In this document: positions 1 through 7,975 of the stretch, in pieces
Layout: each line of letters starts with the position of its first letter
Numbering within the stretch: the stretch's first letter is position 1
Translations under genes and position numbers: made by a program
Source of the DNA: Hellea sp.
GTDB taxonomy: Bacteria; Pseudomonadota; Alphaproteobacteria; Caulobacterales; Maricaulaceae
Direction of reading: 5' to 3'
Assembly: GCA_020629195.1 (NCBI GenBank)
Contig: JAHDDT010000003.1
Span: forward strand, 2,569 to 45,031
DNA: 42,463 nt
The notes under the pieces: model-generated
The model's database searches: none
Seen by the model: the letters and a program-made list of their open reading frames with translations, nothing else
Told to the model about the DNA's origin: nothing

Positions 1-380
1 GGCGTACGCGCAGACATGCGGCGCGTGACAGAGGCATCATTGGCGTCGCGGTCTTCACCTTGGTCTTCCATGCCAAATGTATCCTGCGGACGCGCCCAGC
101 ACCCCACACCGTGCGGGAAGTTCTCTTTCATTTTCTCAGGATTAAATGAGCCGTCTTTTTCAAGGACTTTGGCTTTATCGAACCAGATACAGCTAATTTG
201 AGCGAGCTTTTCATCCAGTGTCATCTCTGCCAGTATTGATTCAACTTTGGGGTTTGATGATTTCTGGAACATCTGTATCGCTTGATCTGATGTTTTCTCT
301 GGCGCCGTTTCCGTAGCCACAGAGCACCCTAATAATAGCGCTGAAGTGGCAACGGATAAGAAAAGATGACGAATGGACAT
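1..380 (-). CDS. GH3-family beta-glucosidase-like lipoprotein, N-terminal part only (runs off the left edge)
   Basis: Open minus frame from ATG at 380 to the window edge: MSIRHLFLSVATSALLLGCSVATETAPEKTSDQAIQMFQKSSNPKVESILAEMTLDEKLAQISCIWFDKAKVLEKDGSFNPEKMKENFPHGVGCWARPQDTFGMEDQGEDRDANDASVTRRMSART. It has a lipobox (LLLGC) and GH3 N-terminal motifs (MTLDEKLAQ, PHGVGCWARPQD). Absent from the ORF track because it is edge-truncated. Confidence 0.8.
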   Translation of the reverse strand, partial: MSIRHLFLSVATSALLLGCSVATETAPEKTSDQAIQMFQKSSNPKVESILAEMTLDEKLAQISCIWFDKAKVLEKDGSFNPEKMKENFPHGVGCWARPQDTFGMEDQGEDRDANDASVTRRMSART

Positions 381-450
381 GATATTCCCCTGAGTAATTG
401 CAGTTTGCACATATAAAATGCGTCTTTTGTCCACCTTGATTAAAAATATA

Positions 451-464
451 TGACAACGTTGTCA
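451..464. promoter_or_regulatory. Putative LacI-family operator, variant core TGACAACGTTGTCA
   Basis: Perfect 14-bp palindrome between the divergent GH3 and lacI genes; outer arms TGACA/TGTCA match the sites at 1506, 9663, 13413 and 14577. Confidence 0.75.
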
Positions 465-507
465 AATTTTTATTTTACAGATAGTAATTTATGTGAAATG
501 AGGACTT

Positions 508-1488
508 ATGCCTACAATTATTGATGTCGCAAAAGAAGCTGGTGTTTCGTTTAAAACGGTTTCACGCGTCCTTAATGGCGAGTCTCGCGTTCGGAGCGAA
601 ACTAAGGACAAAGTCCTCGCTGCGGCTAAAGCGCTTGATTACCGCGTAAATACGGCTGCGAGAACGCTGCGGTCTAAATCGGCAAAACGCCTTGCCCTTC
701 TGATAGATAATCCTTCGGGAAGTTATGTTGAGGCCACCCAAATCGGAGCTATGCTGGCTGTGCAGCCCGTCGGCTTTCAGCTCTTCACGGGGACATCTTT
801 GTTGGAAATTGAAGGCTTTGACGACCTCGTGGGCGTGATTTTATCACCGCCGCTCTCTAATAACCTTGATGTTTTAGCTCAACTGGAACACCGAAAAATT
901 CCATTTGTGCGCATTGGGGCGGAAAAAATAAGTGAGGCAGGTGACCGTATAGGAATCGATGATCGCGCTGCGGCGAAAGACATGACAAATTATTTATTGG
1001 GATTGGGTCACCGCGATATTGGCTTCATCAAAGGAGACCCGGATTACGATGTGTCTCGCAGACGCTTTGATGGCTTTATGGATGCGATGTCTGACGCAAA
1101 TATTTTTGTAAATGAAGACTGGTGTCCCATAGGGAGTTTCTCTTATGAGTCTGGGCTTAGATGCGCGGAAGCCTTATTAGATAAAAAAACCAGACCCAGC
1201 GCTATTTTTGCCAGTAATGATGAAATGGCGTCTGCGGCACTTGCGACAGCCTACAAGCTCAATATTCGCGTGCCAGATTCGCTTTCTGTTGTAGGTTTTG
1301 ATGATGCGCCAATCTCCCGCGCTATCTATCCGAGGCTCACAACGGTTCAGCAATCCACACAAGATATGGTTGGGGAGGCTGTGCGTATTCTAGCGGAGCG
1401 TATATCTCGTAAAGACGGGCCTTTAGCGAATGTGACTTTGTCTCATAAAATATTAGAACGGGAGTCTTCGACCAGGCCACCTCAATAA
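508..1488 (+). CDS. LacI-family transcriptional regulator
   Basis: N-terminal HTH TIIDVAKEAGVSFKTVSRVLNG, hinge NTAARTLRS, periplasmic-binding-like C-terminus (AIFASNDEMASAAL, VPDSLSVVGFDDAPIS); RBS-like gagg upstream. Confidence 0.95.
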   Translation: MPTIIDVAKEAGVSFKTVSRVLNGESRVRSETKDKVLAAAKALDYRVNTAARTLRSKSAKRLALLIDNPSGSYVEATQIGAMLAVQPVGFQLFTGTSLLEIEGFDDLVGVILSPPLSNNLDVLAQLEHRKIPFVRIGAEKISEAGDRIGIDDRAAAKDMTNYLLGLGHRDIGFIKGDPDYDVSRRRFDGFMDAMSDANIFVNEDWCPIGSFSYESGLRCAEALLDKKTRPSAIFASNDEMASAALATAYKLNIRVPDSLSVVGFDDAPISRAIYPRLTTVQQSTQDMVGEAVRILAERISRKDGPLANVTLSHKILERESSTRPPQ

Positions 1489-1505
1489 CGTTAACAGCAA
1501 AGTGT

Positions 1506-1519
1506 TGACAGCGCTGTCA
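1506..1519. promoter_or_regulatory. Putative LacI-family operator TGACAGCGCTGTCA upstream of the SSS transporter
   Basis: Perfect palindrome in the lacI/SSS intergenic region; identical to the cores at 9663, 13413 and 14577. Confidence 0.85.
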
Positions 1520-1583
1520 CAATAAGAGAATGGTGAACGTTAAGAGCGATAATCGCCGAACATATTTCGAGGGGACAGATTTT

Positions 1584-3179
1584 ATGTCATTAGCAGGATT
1601 AGATTTATTCGTATTAGCGGCTTATGCTGTCATGCTGTTTGCTGTCGCAATGTATGTGTCACGCGAAAAAGATGGGCACTCAAAAAATACCGAAGACTAT
1701 TTCCTTGCGGGTAAGTCTCTGCCTTGGTGGGCAATTGGCGCTTCCCTCATTGCAGCGAATATTTCTGCCGAACAAATCATTGGCATGTCGGGGCAGGGTT
1801 ATGCCGTGGGTCTCGCAATTGCAGCCTATGAATGGCAAGCCGCTATTGTGTTGATTATTGTCGCGAAATATTTCTTGCCAATATTCTTGAAACGCGAAAT
1901 CTACACGATGCCGCAATTCTTGGAGACCCGTTACGGGCCAGGCGTGAAAACTACAATGTCACTTTATTGGATCGCGCTCTACACGGCGGTTAATTTAACA
2001 GCTGTCATGTGGCTAGGTTCCTTGGCCGTCAATTCGCTAACGGGTGTCTCTGAGTTTTGGGGCATGGCTATGCTAGGCGGATTTGCTTTGGCTTATTCAA
2101 TGTATGGTGGTTTGAAAGCCGTTGCGCTTACAGATATTATTCAAGTTGTTATTCTTGTGCTTGGCGGCCTCATCATTGCTTGGCTCACAATGGGTATGAT
2201 TGGTGGGGATAATGGTGTGCTTGGTGGCTTTAAGCGGCTCTATACTGAGCTACCCGGAAAATTTGATATGATCCTATCCAAAGACCATCCGGCCTATGGC
2301 GATCTTCCAGGGATTTGGACACTTCTTGGCGGCCTTTGGGTGCTTCACTTCTCTTATTGGGGATTTAATCAATATATCATCCAGCGTGCATTAGGCGCTA
2401 AAGACGTTGCCGAAGCGCAAAAGGGTTTGGTTTTCGCAGCTGCGTTAAAGCTTGTTATGCCTTTGATTATTGTTCTTCCCGGAATTGCCGCAATTATGCT
2501 TGCCGCGCCCGAGATGAACGTTTTGGATAAGAGCGTTTTAGATGCGACAACAGATCGGGCTTACCCTGAAGTCATGAAAATTATGCCAGCAGGTTTGCGT
2601 GGATTGATTTTTGCAGCACTAATTGCCGCGATTGTGTCTTCTCTCGCTTCAATGGTGAACTCGATCTCAACCATTTTTACAATGGATGTTTACAAAGACA
2701 AAATCGCACCAGCAAAAGATGAAAAGCATTATGTGATGGTGGGCCGCATCACGGCTGTTGTTTCTATGGTCGTTGCACTGTTTCTTGCACAACCTCTTCT
2801 AGGGAGTATGGCAAGTGCGTTCCAGACCATACAAGAATATACAGGCTTTATCGCGCCAGGCATAGTAGCTGTGTTCTTGATGGGCATGTTCTGGAAGCGC
2901 ACAAATGCTGAAGGGGCTTTCGCTATGTTAGCGGCTTCGGTTCTCCTGTCATTGGCCTTGAAATTAGGATTATCTGATATGCCATTTGTAATCCGTATTT
3001 GGATTATCTTCCTTGGCTGTTTGGTCATAGGCGCGGTTGTTTCAGCTGCAACGTCTCAGCCTAAGGACGGTCAATCTGTTGTGTTGGGTGATATCAATTT
3101 CAAAACGTCAAGCAGTTTCAATCTGTGGACACTCATTATCGCTATTGTTTTGATCGCACTTTATGCTGTGTTCTGGTAG
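1584..3179 (+). CDS. Sodium:solute symporter (SSS/SGLT family), probable sugar transporter
   Basis: ORF 1530-3179; the start at 1584 is preferred because of the RBS gagggg at 1569-1574. Multiple TM segments; EDYFLAGKSLPWWAIGASLIAANISAEQIIGMSGQGY is typical of SSS sugar transporters. Confidence 0.9.
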   Translation: MSLAGLDLFVLAAYAVMLFAVAMYVSREKDGHSKNTEDYFLAGKSLPWWAIGASLIAANISAEQIIGMSGQGYAVGLAIAAYEWQAAIVLIIVAKYFLPIFLKREIYTMPQFLETRYGPGVKTTMSLYWIALYTAVNLTAVMWLGSLAVNSLTGVSEFWGMAMLGGFALAYSMYGGLKAVALTDIIQVVILVLGGLIIAWLTMGMIGGDNGVLGGFKRLYTELPGKFDMILSKDHPAYGDLPGIWTLLGGLWVLHFSYWGFNQYIIQRALGAKDVAEAQKGLVFAAALKLVMPLIIVLPGIAAIMLAAPEMNVLDKSVLDATTDRAYPEVMKIMPAGLRGLIFAALIAAIVSSLASMVNSISTIFTMDVYKDKIAPAKDEKHYVMVGRITAVVSMVVALFLAQPLLGSMASAFQTIQEYTGFIAPGIVAVFLMGMFWKRTNAEGAFAMLAASVLLSLALKLGLSDMPFVIRIWIIFLGCLVIGAVVSAATSQPKDGQSVVLGDINFKTSSSFNLWTLIIAIVLIALYAVFW

Positions 3180-3182
3180 TTT

Positions 3183-3196
3183 TGACAGCGATGGCA
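3183..3196. promoter_or_regulatory. Degenerate operator-like site TGACAGCGATGGCA upstream of the MFS transporter
   Basis: Left half identical to the operator, right half with two substitutions; intergenic, upstream of the ATG at 3234. Confidence 0.5.
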
Positions 3197-3233
3197 AAAG
3201 GCGAGTAAGCTTGGAAAAAAAGGGGACAGATTT

Positions 3234-4640
3234 ATGTCAGATAATACAGTAGCCGCTGCCGAGAAGGGAAATATGGGCTTTATCGTCCTGATTTGTCTTG
3301 TTGCGACTTTAGGCGGATTTCTTTTCGGGTTTGATAGTGGCGTTATTAACGGCACGGTCAAAGGGTTAGATGCCGCCTTTGGGGCCACAAATTTTGCCAG
3401 TGGCCTTAATGTTGCGTCGATGCTGCTCGGTTGTGCGGCGGGTGCGTTCTTTGCTGGACGTCTCTCGGATATGTTCGGGCGCCGCAATATGATGATGCTT
3501 GCCGCTATTTTCTTCCTTATCTCTGCATGGGGCTCAGGGATAGCAGGAAGCTCAGGCACATTTATCTTCTTTCGTATTCTTGGCGGCCTTGCTGTGGGGG
3601 CAGCGTCTGTTATGGCGCCAGCTTACATCTCTGAAATCGCGCCAGCCCGTTTGCGCGGTGGCCTCGCGTCATTGCAGCAAATTGCAATTGTTGTCGGTCT
3701 TACGGCAGCGTTCTTTTCTAACTATTATCTCGCGAATACTTCGGGTGGCGCGACAGCTGAATTTCGCGGCACCGAAACGTGGCGTTGGATGTTCTGGGTA
3801 GAGATTGCGCCTGCAGCTCTGTTTTTCTTGCTTCTGTTTTTTATCCCGAAAAGTCCGCGCTTTTCTATGGTCAAAGACGATGAAGCGGGGGCGCGCAAGA
3901 CTTTGACGAAACTCTTTGGCGGCACTGTAGCTGAGCGTAAAGTCAATGAAATTAAAGCATCTCTTGCCAGTGATCATAAGCCTCGTTTGTCAGATATCTT
4001 CATGGGCGGGAAGCTTCGTCCTATCGTTTGGGTGGGTATCGGCCTCGCCGTTTTCCAGCAGCTCGTCGGTATCAATGTCATTTTCTATTACGGCGCTGTG
4101 ATGTGGGAAGCGGCTGGCTTTACCGAAGCTGACGCGCTTAAGCAGAATGTCTTTATGGGCGTTATGTCCATTTTTGCGACAGGCCTCACCGTATTCCTCA
4201 TCGATAAGTTTGGCCGTAAACCATTCTTGATGATTGGCTCTGTGGGTATGGCAATTATGCTGGCTATTGTCGCTTGGGCATTTGGTACAGGAGAGTTGGT
4301 CAATGGTAGTTTGGAGTTAAGCGACTCAATGGGTCGCACGTCGCTCTATGCAGCTATGGCATATGTGTTCTTCTTCAACATGACATGGGGCCCTGTCATG
4401 TGGGTTTTGCTGGGCGAGATGTTCCCGAACCAAATTCGTGGTTCTGCTTTGGCAGTCGCAGGTTTGGCGCAGTGGATGGCGAACTTCCTTGTTACGATGA
4501 CATTCCCTTGGATGCTCGCCAATTTGGGCCTCTCGGTCTCCTTCTTTATTTATGCGGCTTTCGCTTTCATCTCTATCTTCTTTGTCAAGATGGCTGTCAA
4601 AGAAACCAAAGGCATGGAGCTAGAGGACATGGTGGGCTAG
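3234..4640 (+). CDS. MFS sugar porter family transporter
   Basis: GFLFGFDSGVINGT, GRLSDMFGRRNMM, PKSPR, QQLVGINVIFYYG, FGRKPFL and WVLLGEMFPNQIRGSALAVAG match sugar porter signatures. Confidence 0.95.
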   Translation: MSDNTVAAAEKGNMGFIVLICLVATLGGFLFGFDSGVINGTVKGLDAAFGATNFASGLNVASMLLGCAAGAFFAGRLSDMFGRRNMMMLAAIFFLISAWGSGIAGSSGTFIFFRILGGLAVGAASVMAPAYISEIAPARLRGGLASLQQIAIVVGLTAAFFSNYYLANTSGGATAEFRGTETWRWMFWVEIAPAALFFLLLFFIPKSPRFSMVKDDEAGARKTLTKLFGGTVAERKVNEIKASLASDHKPRLSDIFMGGKLRPIVWVGIGLAVFQQLVGINVIFYYGAVMWEAAGFTEADALKQNVFMGVMSIFATGLTVFLIDKFGRKPFLMIGSVGMAIMLAIVAWAFGTGELVNGSLELSDSMGRTSLYAAMAYVFFFNMTWGPVMWVLLGEMFPNQIRGSALAVAGLAQWMANFLVTMTFPWMLANLGLSVSFFIYAAFAFISIFFVKMAVKETKGMELEDMVG

Positions 4641-4643
4641 GCC

Positions 4644-6362
4644 TTGCTTAAGTCGCTAAAATTCTGGATCGTAGCGCTTGTTGCTGCGGTCTTTTTTTTG
4701 GGGTGTTCGCAAGGGGCTAGCGATGATGAAGCCCTCGGTAGCGCAAAGATGCTTGGGCGATATACGGTCGAGAATTTTGCCGATGGAACTCGTCTAATTC
4801 ATATGGGATGGCCCGGAAGTGGATTCGCGCTTCGTTACGAGGGGGAGGGCTTACTTGTCAGCATCAAAGATGATGGCCGGGGCATTATGGATTTGCGAGT
4901 TAATGGCGTAGATTCGACAATAAAGCTCAAAAAAGGATTACATGAGTACAGACTTGTTGAGGCTGACACATTTGGTGTTTTTGACGTTAGATTGACCCGA
5001 CGTTCTGAGTTCTATGACACGGGGCTATTTTCAATCAGTGTTATTACCAATGACTCGAGAACTATGGGCTCTTATAAAGCTTTAAAACTCCCCCTTAAGG
5101 ACCGTAAAATCCTATTTCTCGGGGATTCCATCACGGCAGGTTTCGGCGTGGGCGGCGATACGAAAGACTGTCTCAACACACCCGCCCTGCATTCACCGAC
5201 CGAGAGCTACGCGATGCTGACGGCAGATATGTTTGGCGCTGAGCCGCATCTTATTGCGATTTCAGGACGAGGTGTGGTGCATAACTGGGACGCTAATCCA
5301 GCACCCGTCATGCCTGCTCAAATCGACTTTGCATTGCCTGATGACTCTGATGGACCTGACTGGGACCATAGCCTATTTACACCTGATGTCGTCGTAACCT
5401 TGTTAGGCACCAATGATTGGTCGGTAATTAATCCAGGACAGGAAAGATTTCGCAAGGGGTATCGTGATATGCTCTCGGATCTTCGCACACGCTTTCCAAA
5501 AGCACATATCGTTACAGTTGGTGGACCGCTTCTTGACGAAGAGAAGGCGGCGGCGGCTCGTGATGGCATTGACTGGGCTATGTCGGAACTGCAAGATTCA
5601 AACATCTCCACATTAGATTTGACTCTCTATAATGGCCTACTCAAATGGAGCTGTAACTATCATCCTGGGCGCAATTCGATGCGCAAAATGGCGAATGAGC
5701 TATCCGCACATATTGCTGCGGTGAAAGGCTGGACATATGAGCCCTTAAAGCTTCCAAAAGCGCATCCAATAGCTCCGCCAAATTATATGCTGGAGGGTGG
5801 AAAAGCACATTTTAATACGCGTTTACCGCAAATTGATGCGCAGCCTGTCTTGAAAGGCGGTGTTTTATTAGCAGGTGATAGCATTACGGAAGGCTGGCTA
5901 GGGTATGATATAGATTTGGGAGCAACTGTTTCCAACCACGGCGTTAGTTGGGATACAGTAACAGGACTCAAACTACGTCTGCCGCAAATATTGGCCCATT
6001 CTTCTGATAAGATTTTTATACTCATTGGAACGAATGATATTGGATATGATCGTGATCCTCAAATCATGGTAGATGAGTTATCTGAGATTATATCGGCGAT
6101 TAATAATGAGAGTCCGAAGACTAAAATTTATATTCAAAGTCTGCTGCCACGCGAGTTATCGGCAATGGGGGCCGTTAAGGAGATAAATGCTAGCTATGCC
6201 CGTCTCGCTTTGGAAATGGGTGTCAATTATATTGATCTAACCCCCATTTTCTCGGCGCCTGATGGGACGTTGAAAGCAGACCTTACCTATGACGGACTTC
6301 ACTTGAACGAAATGGGATACAAAGTTTGGGCGGAGACTCTTAAACCTTACATTCAAAACTAG
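4644..6362 (+). CDS. Two-domain SGNH/GDSL esterase lipoprotein (CE2-like N-terminal half plus second SGNH domain)
   Basis: TTG start 4 nt after the MFS stop; lipobox FFLGCS; first GDSIT (ILFLGDSITAGFG) with GTND, second GDSIT (VLLAGDSITEGW) with GTND and DGLH (LTYDGLHLNEMGY). N-terminal beta-rich segment resembles the CE2 jelly roll. Confidence 0.85.
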   Translation: MLKSLKFWIVALVAAVFFLGCSQGASDDEALGSAKMLGRYTVENFADGTRLIHMGWPGSGFALRYEGEGLLVSIKDDGRGIMDLRVNGVDSTIKLKKGLHEYRLVEADTFGVFDVRLTRRSEFYDTGLFSISVITNDSRTMGSYKALKLPLKDRKILFLGDSITAGFGVGGDTKDCLNTPALHSPTESYAMLTADMFGAEPHLIAISGRGVVHNWDANPAPVMPAQIDFALPDDSDGPDWDHSLFTPDVVVTLLGTNDWSVINPGQERFRKGYRDMLSDLRTRFPKAHIVTVGGPLLDEEKAAAARDGIDWAMSELQDSNISTLDLTLYNGLLKWSCNYHPGRNSMRKMANELSAHIAAVKGWTYEPLKLPKAHPIAPPNYMLEGGKAHFNTRLPQIDAQPVLKGGVLLAGDSITEGWLGYDIDLGATVSNHGVSWDTVTGLKLRLPQILAHSSDKIFILIGTNDIGYDRDPQIMVDELSEIISAINNESPKTKIYIQSLLPRELSAMGAVKEINASYARLALEMGVNYIDLTPIFSAPDGTLKADLTYDGLHLNEMGYKVWAETLKPYIQN

Positions 6363-6393
6363 CGTTTGGACTGTAATATAAAGCTTATAAGGC

Positions 6394-6405
6394 TTTCGCG
6401 CGAAA
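6394..6405. other. 12-bp perfect palindrome TTTCGCGCGAAA
   Basis: Direct reading, intergenic, between the esterase stop and the small ORF at 6460. Confidence 0.5.
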
Positions 6406-6459
6406 AATGTTTACTTTTTGATGTTTCAGGCTAATAAAGAGATATTACAGAGAGACATT

Positions 6460-6537
6460 ATGACAACACTTATGAAAATTAAGGAAGCCCTTATCGTTTT
6501 TGTGGCATTCCTAGTTGCCCTTTTCTTAGGGCTTTAG
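6460..6537 (+). CDS. Candidate 25-aa hydrophobic small protein
   Basis: ATG at 6460 preceded by agagag; translation MTTLMKIKEALIVFVAFLVALFLGL*. Charged N-terminus followed by one hydrophobic helix; shorter than the ORF-track cutoff. Confidence 0.4.
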   Translation: MTTLMKIKEALIVFVAFLVALFLGL

Positions 6538-6634
6538 ACACGCTCAGACTTAATTAGTCTTATCCCTATATGGTGCTCTTGCCCGTGAGCTTAATGTCTG
6601 TTGGCCAAGTAAAAGCCCGATTCCATTGCGAAAC

Positions 6635-7975
6635 TCACTTATATGCAAATCTGCGGGCCGCACACTGCTTCGCTATGAACTCTTCATGCCTTGGCATAGA
6701 TCTTAAGGCCTGAGTTATAATTTTCTCAATGGCATTAAGTTGAGGGTTTACGTCTTTGGCTTTTAAGTTTTCGGCGAAAGGGTCTATGCGCTGAGGGGTA
6801 ATACCTTGACCCAAAAACAATGTTGTCCAATTATCCCGAAATAGCATGTCTTCTTCATATGTCACGATGCGGCCTCGCGCTGCAAAGACGTCTCTTTTAT
6901 GGGTCGCTTTGGCCGTAAGAGGAAAGTCGCGCTGCCACGCGGATGAGCTGGCATATTGCAGAGCATGATAATCCCACAGCCGATCATAGGTGCTGACGGT
7001 TTGTCTGTTATATTCTTCGCGTTCTATAGGGTCGGTTAGATTTGGTGGAAAGAGCTTTACAAGGCGTTCAATATCGTGCTGCATCAAGCGCAACGGAGAT
7101 CCCATAAGCGGTTCCACGCAAATCGCCGCAAAGCCAATATTCAAAACCCTATCTGACCAAGGCTTAGAGAGACGCCCGCAATGATGCTGATGTTCTCCCA
7201 TCTCCTCATCAAAAAAGAAATCAATCACAATATCTTGGGTCTGATCGGATGCAGTCAGAGTCCACCCTTTGTCCTTAGCGGTGATGTCTGTGGTAAGGCT
7301 AAGTTTGCTGGATTGTGGGGCCAAGCTGCGTGCTGTATAGCTCTTGCATCCTATCCAACTCATGAAGTTATCAGTCTCATTAAGAGGCGTGCCTGTCGCG
7401 TTTATAATTAAGTCTGCAGATTCGCTAATGCTACGGGTTTGAACCATTTCAACGCCGAAACTTTTAGCTCTTCCCAAAAGTAAACTTGCGTAAGCTTGCG
7501 GGTTGAAATGATAGCCATAGTCAAAATCTGAGACTATAGGGCGGCCTTTTGTGTCGGGCGGTAGAAATTTCCCTTCCTTCGCCGCGCGAACGGGAAGTGA
7601 GTAAGGAATTAAATCATCTATGGAATTATAGAGACCTTGCTGAAGCATTAGGTCGATAAAGTTCACGCCCATTATATTCGCGCCATAATCGACAAAGCTA
7701 TTTATATAGGAGGAAGGGCCCCATCCCGTATAGTTTTCGCCAAGCTTCAGACTTGCCGCGCAGCTTTTGGCAAATTCAGCTTCGCCAATTTTGATTTTCT
7801 GATTAAACTTCCTGAGGTCGCTATAGCTGCTTGCGCACCATTCGGATTTAACGAGGGGTCCATTATTGACATAGAAAATCTCGTAAGTCTTGGATGGTAG
7901 GTGATGGCCTAAATAAGCCGCAGCCATAGCGCCGGATAAATCACCCCCCAGAATTACAATGCGTTGCCGTGTCAT
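6635..7975 (-). CDS. Tryptophan-halogenase-family protein, motif-degenerate paralog
   Basis: 446 aa; aligns by eye with the neighbouring halogenase, but GGGTAGW is GGDLSGA, GVGEAT is lost, WxWxIP is absent and EPLESTG is EPLMGSP. SLKLGENYTGW retains the Lys. Confidence 0.75.
   Translation of the reverse strand: MTRQRIVILGGDLSGAMAAAYLGHHLPSKTYEIFYVNNGPLVKSEWCASSYSDLRKFNQKIKIGEAEFAKSCAASLKLGENYTGWGPSSYINSFVDYGANIMGVNFIDLMLQQGLYNSIDDLIPYSLPVRAAKEGKFLPPDTKGRPIVSDFDYGYHFNPQAYASLLLGRAKSFGVEMVQTRSISESADLIINATGTPLNETDNFMSWIGCKSYTARSLAPQSSKLSLTTDITAKDKGWTLTASDQTQDIVIDFFFDEEMGEHQHHCGRLSKPWSDRVLNIGFAAICVEPLMGSPLRLMQHDIERLVKLFPPNLTDPIEREEYNRQTVSTYDRLWDYHALQYASSSAWQRDFPLTAKATHKRDVFAARGRIVTYEEDMLFRDNWTTLFLGQGITPQRIDPFAENLKAKDVNPQLNAIEKIITQALRSMPRHEEFIAKQCAARRFAYK

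Noticed and set aside
241-465. 74-aa minus-strand ORF (MTTLSYIFNQGG...)
   Set aside because: Wrong frame; the GH3 lipoprotein frame starting at 380 has a signal peptide and family motifs.
3161-3559. 132-aa minus-strand ORF
   Set aside because: Shadow ORF over the MFS transporter with no recognisable domain or RBS.
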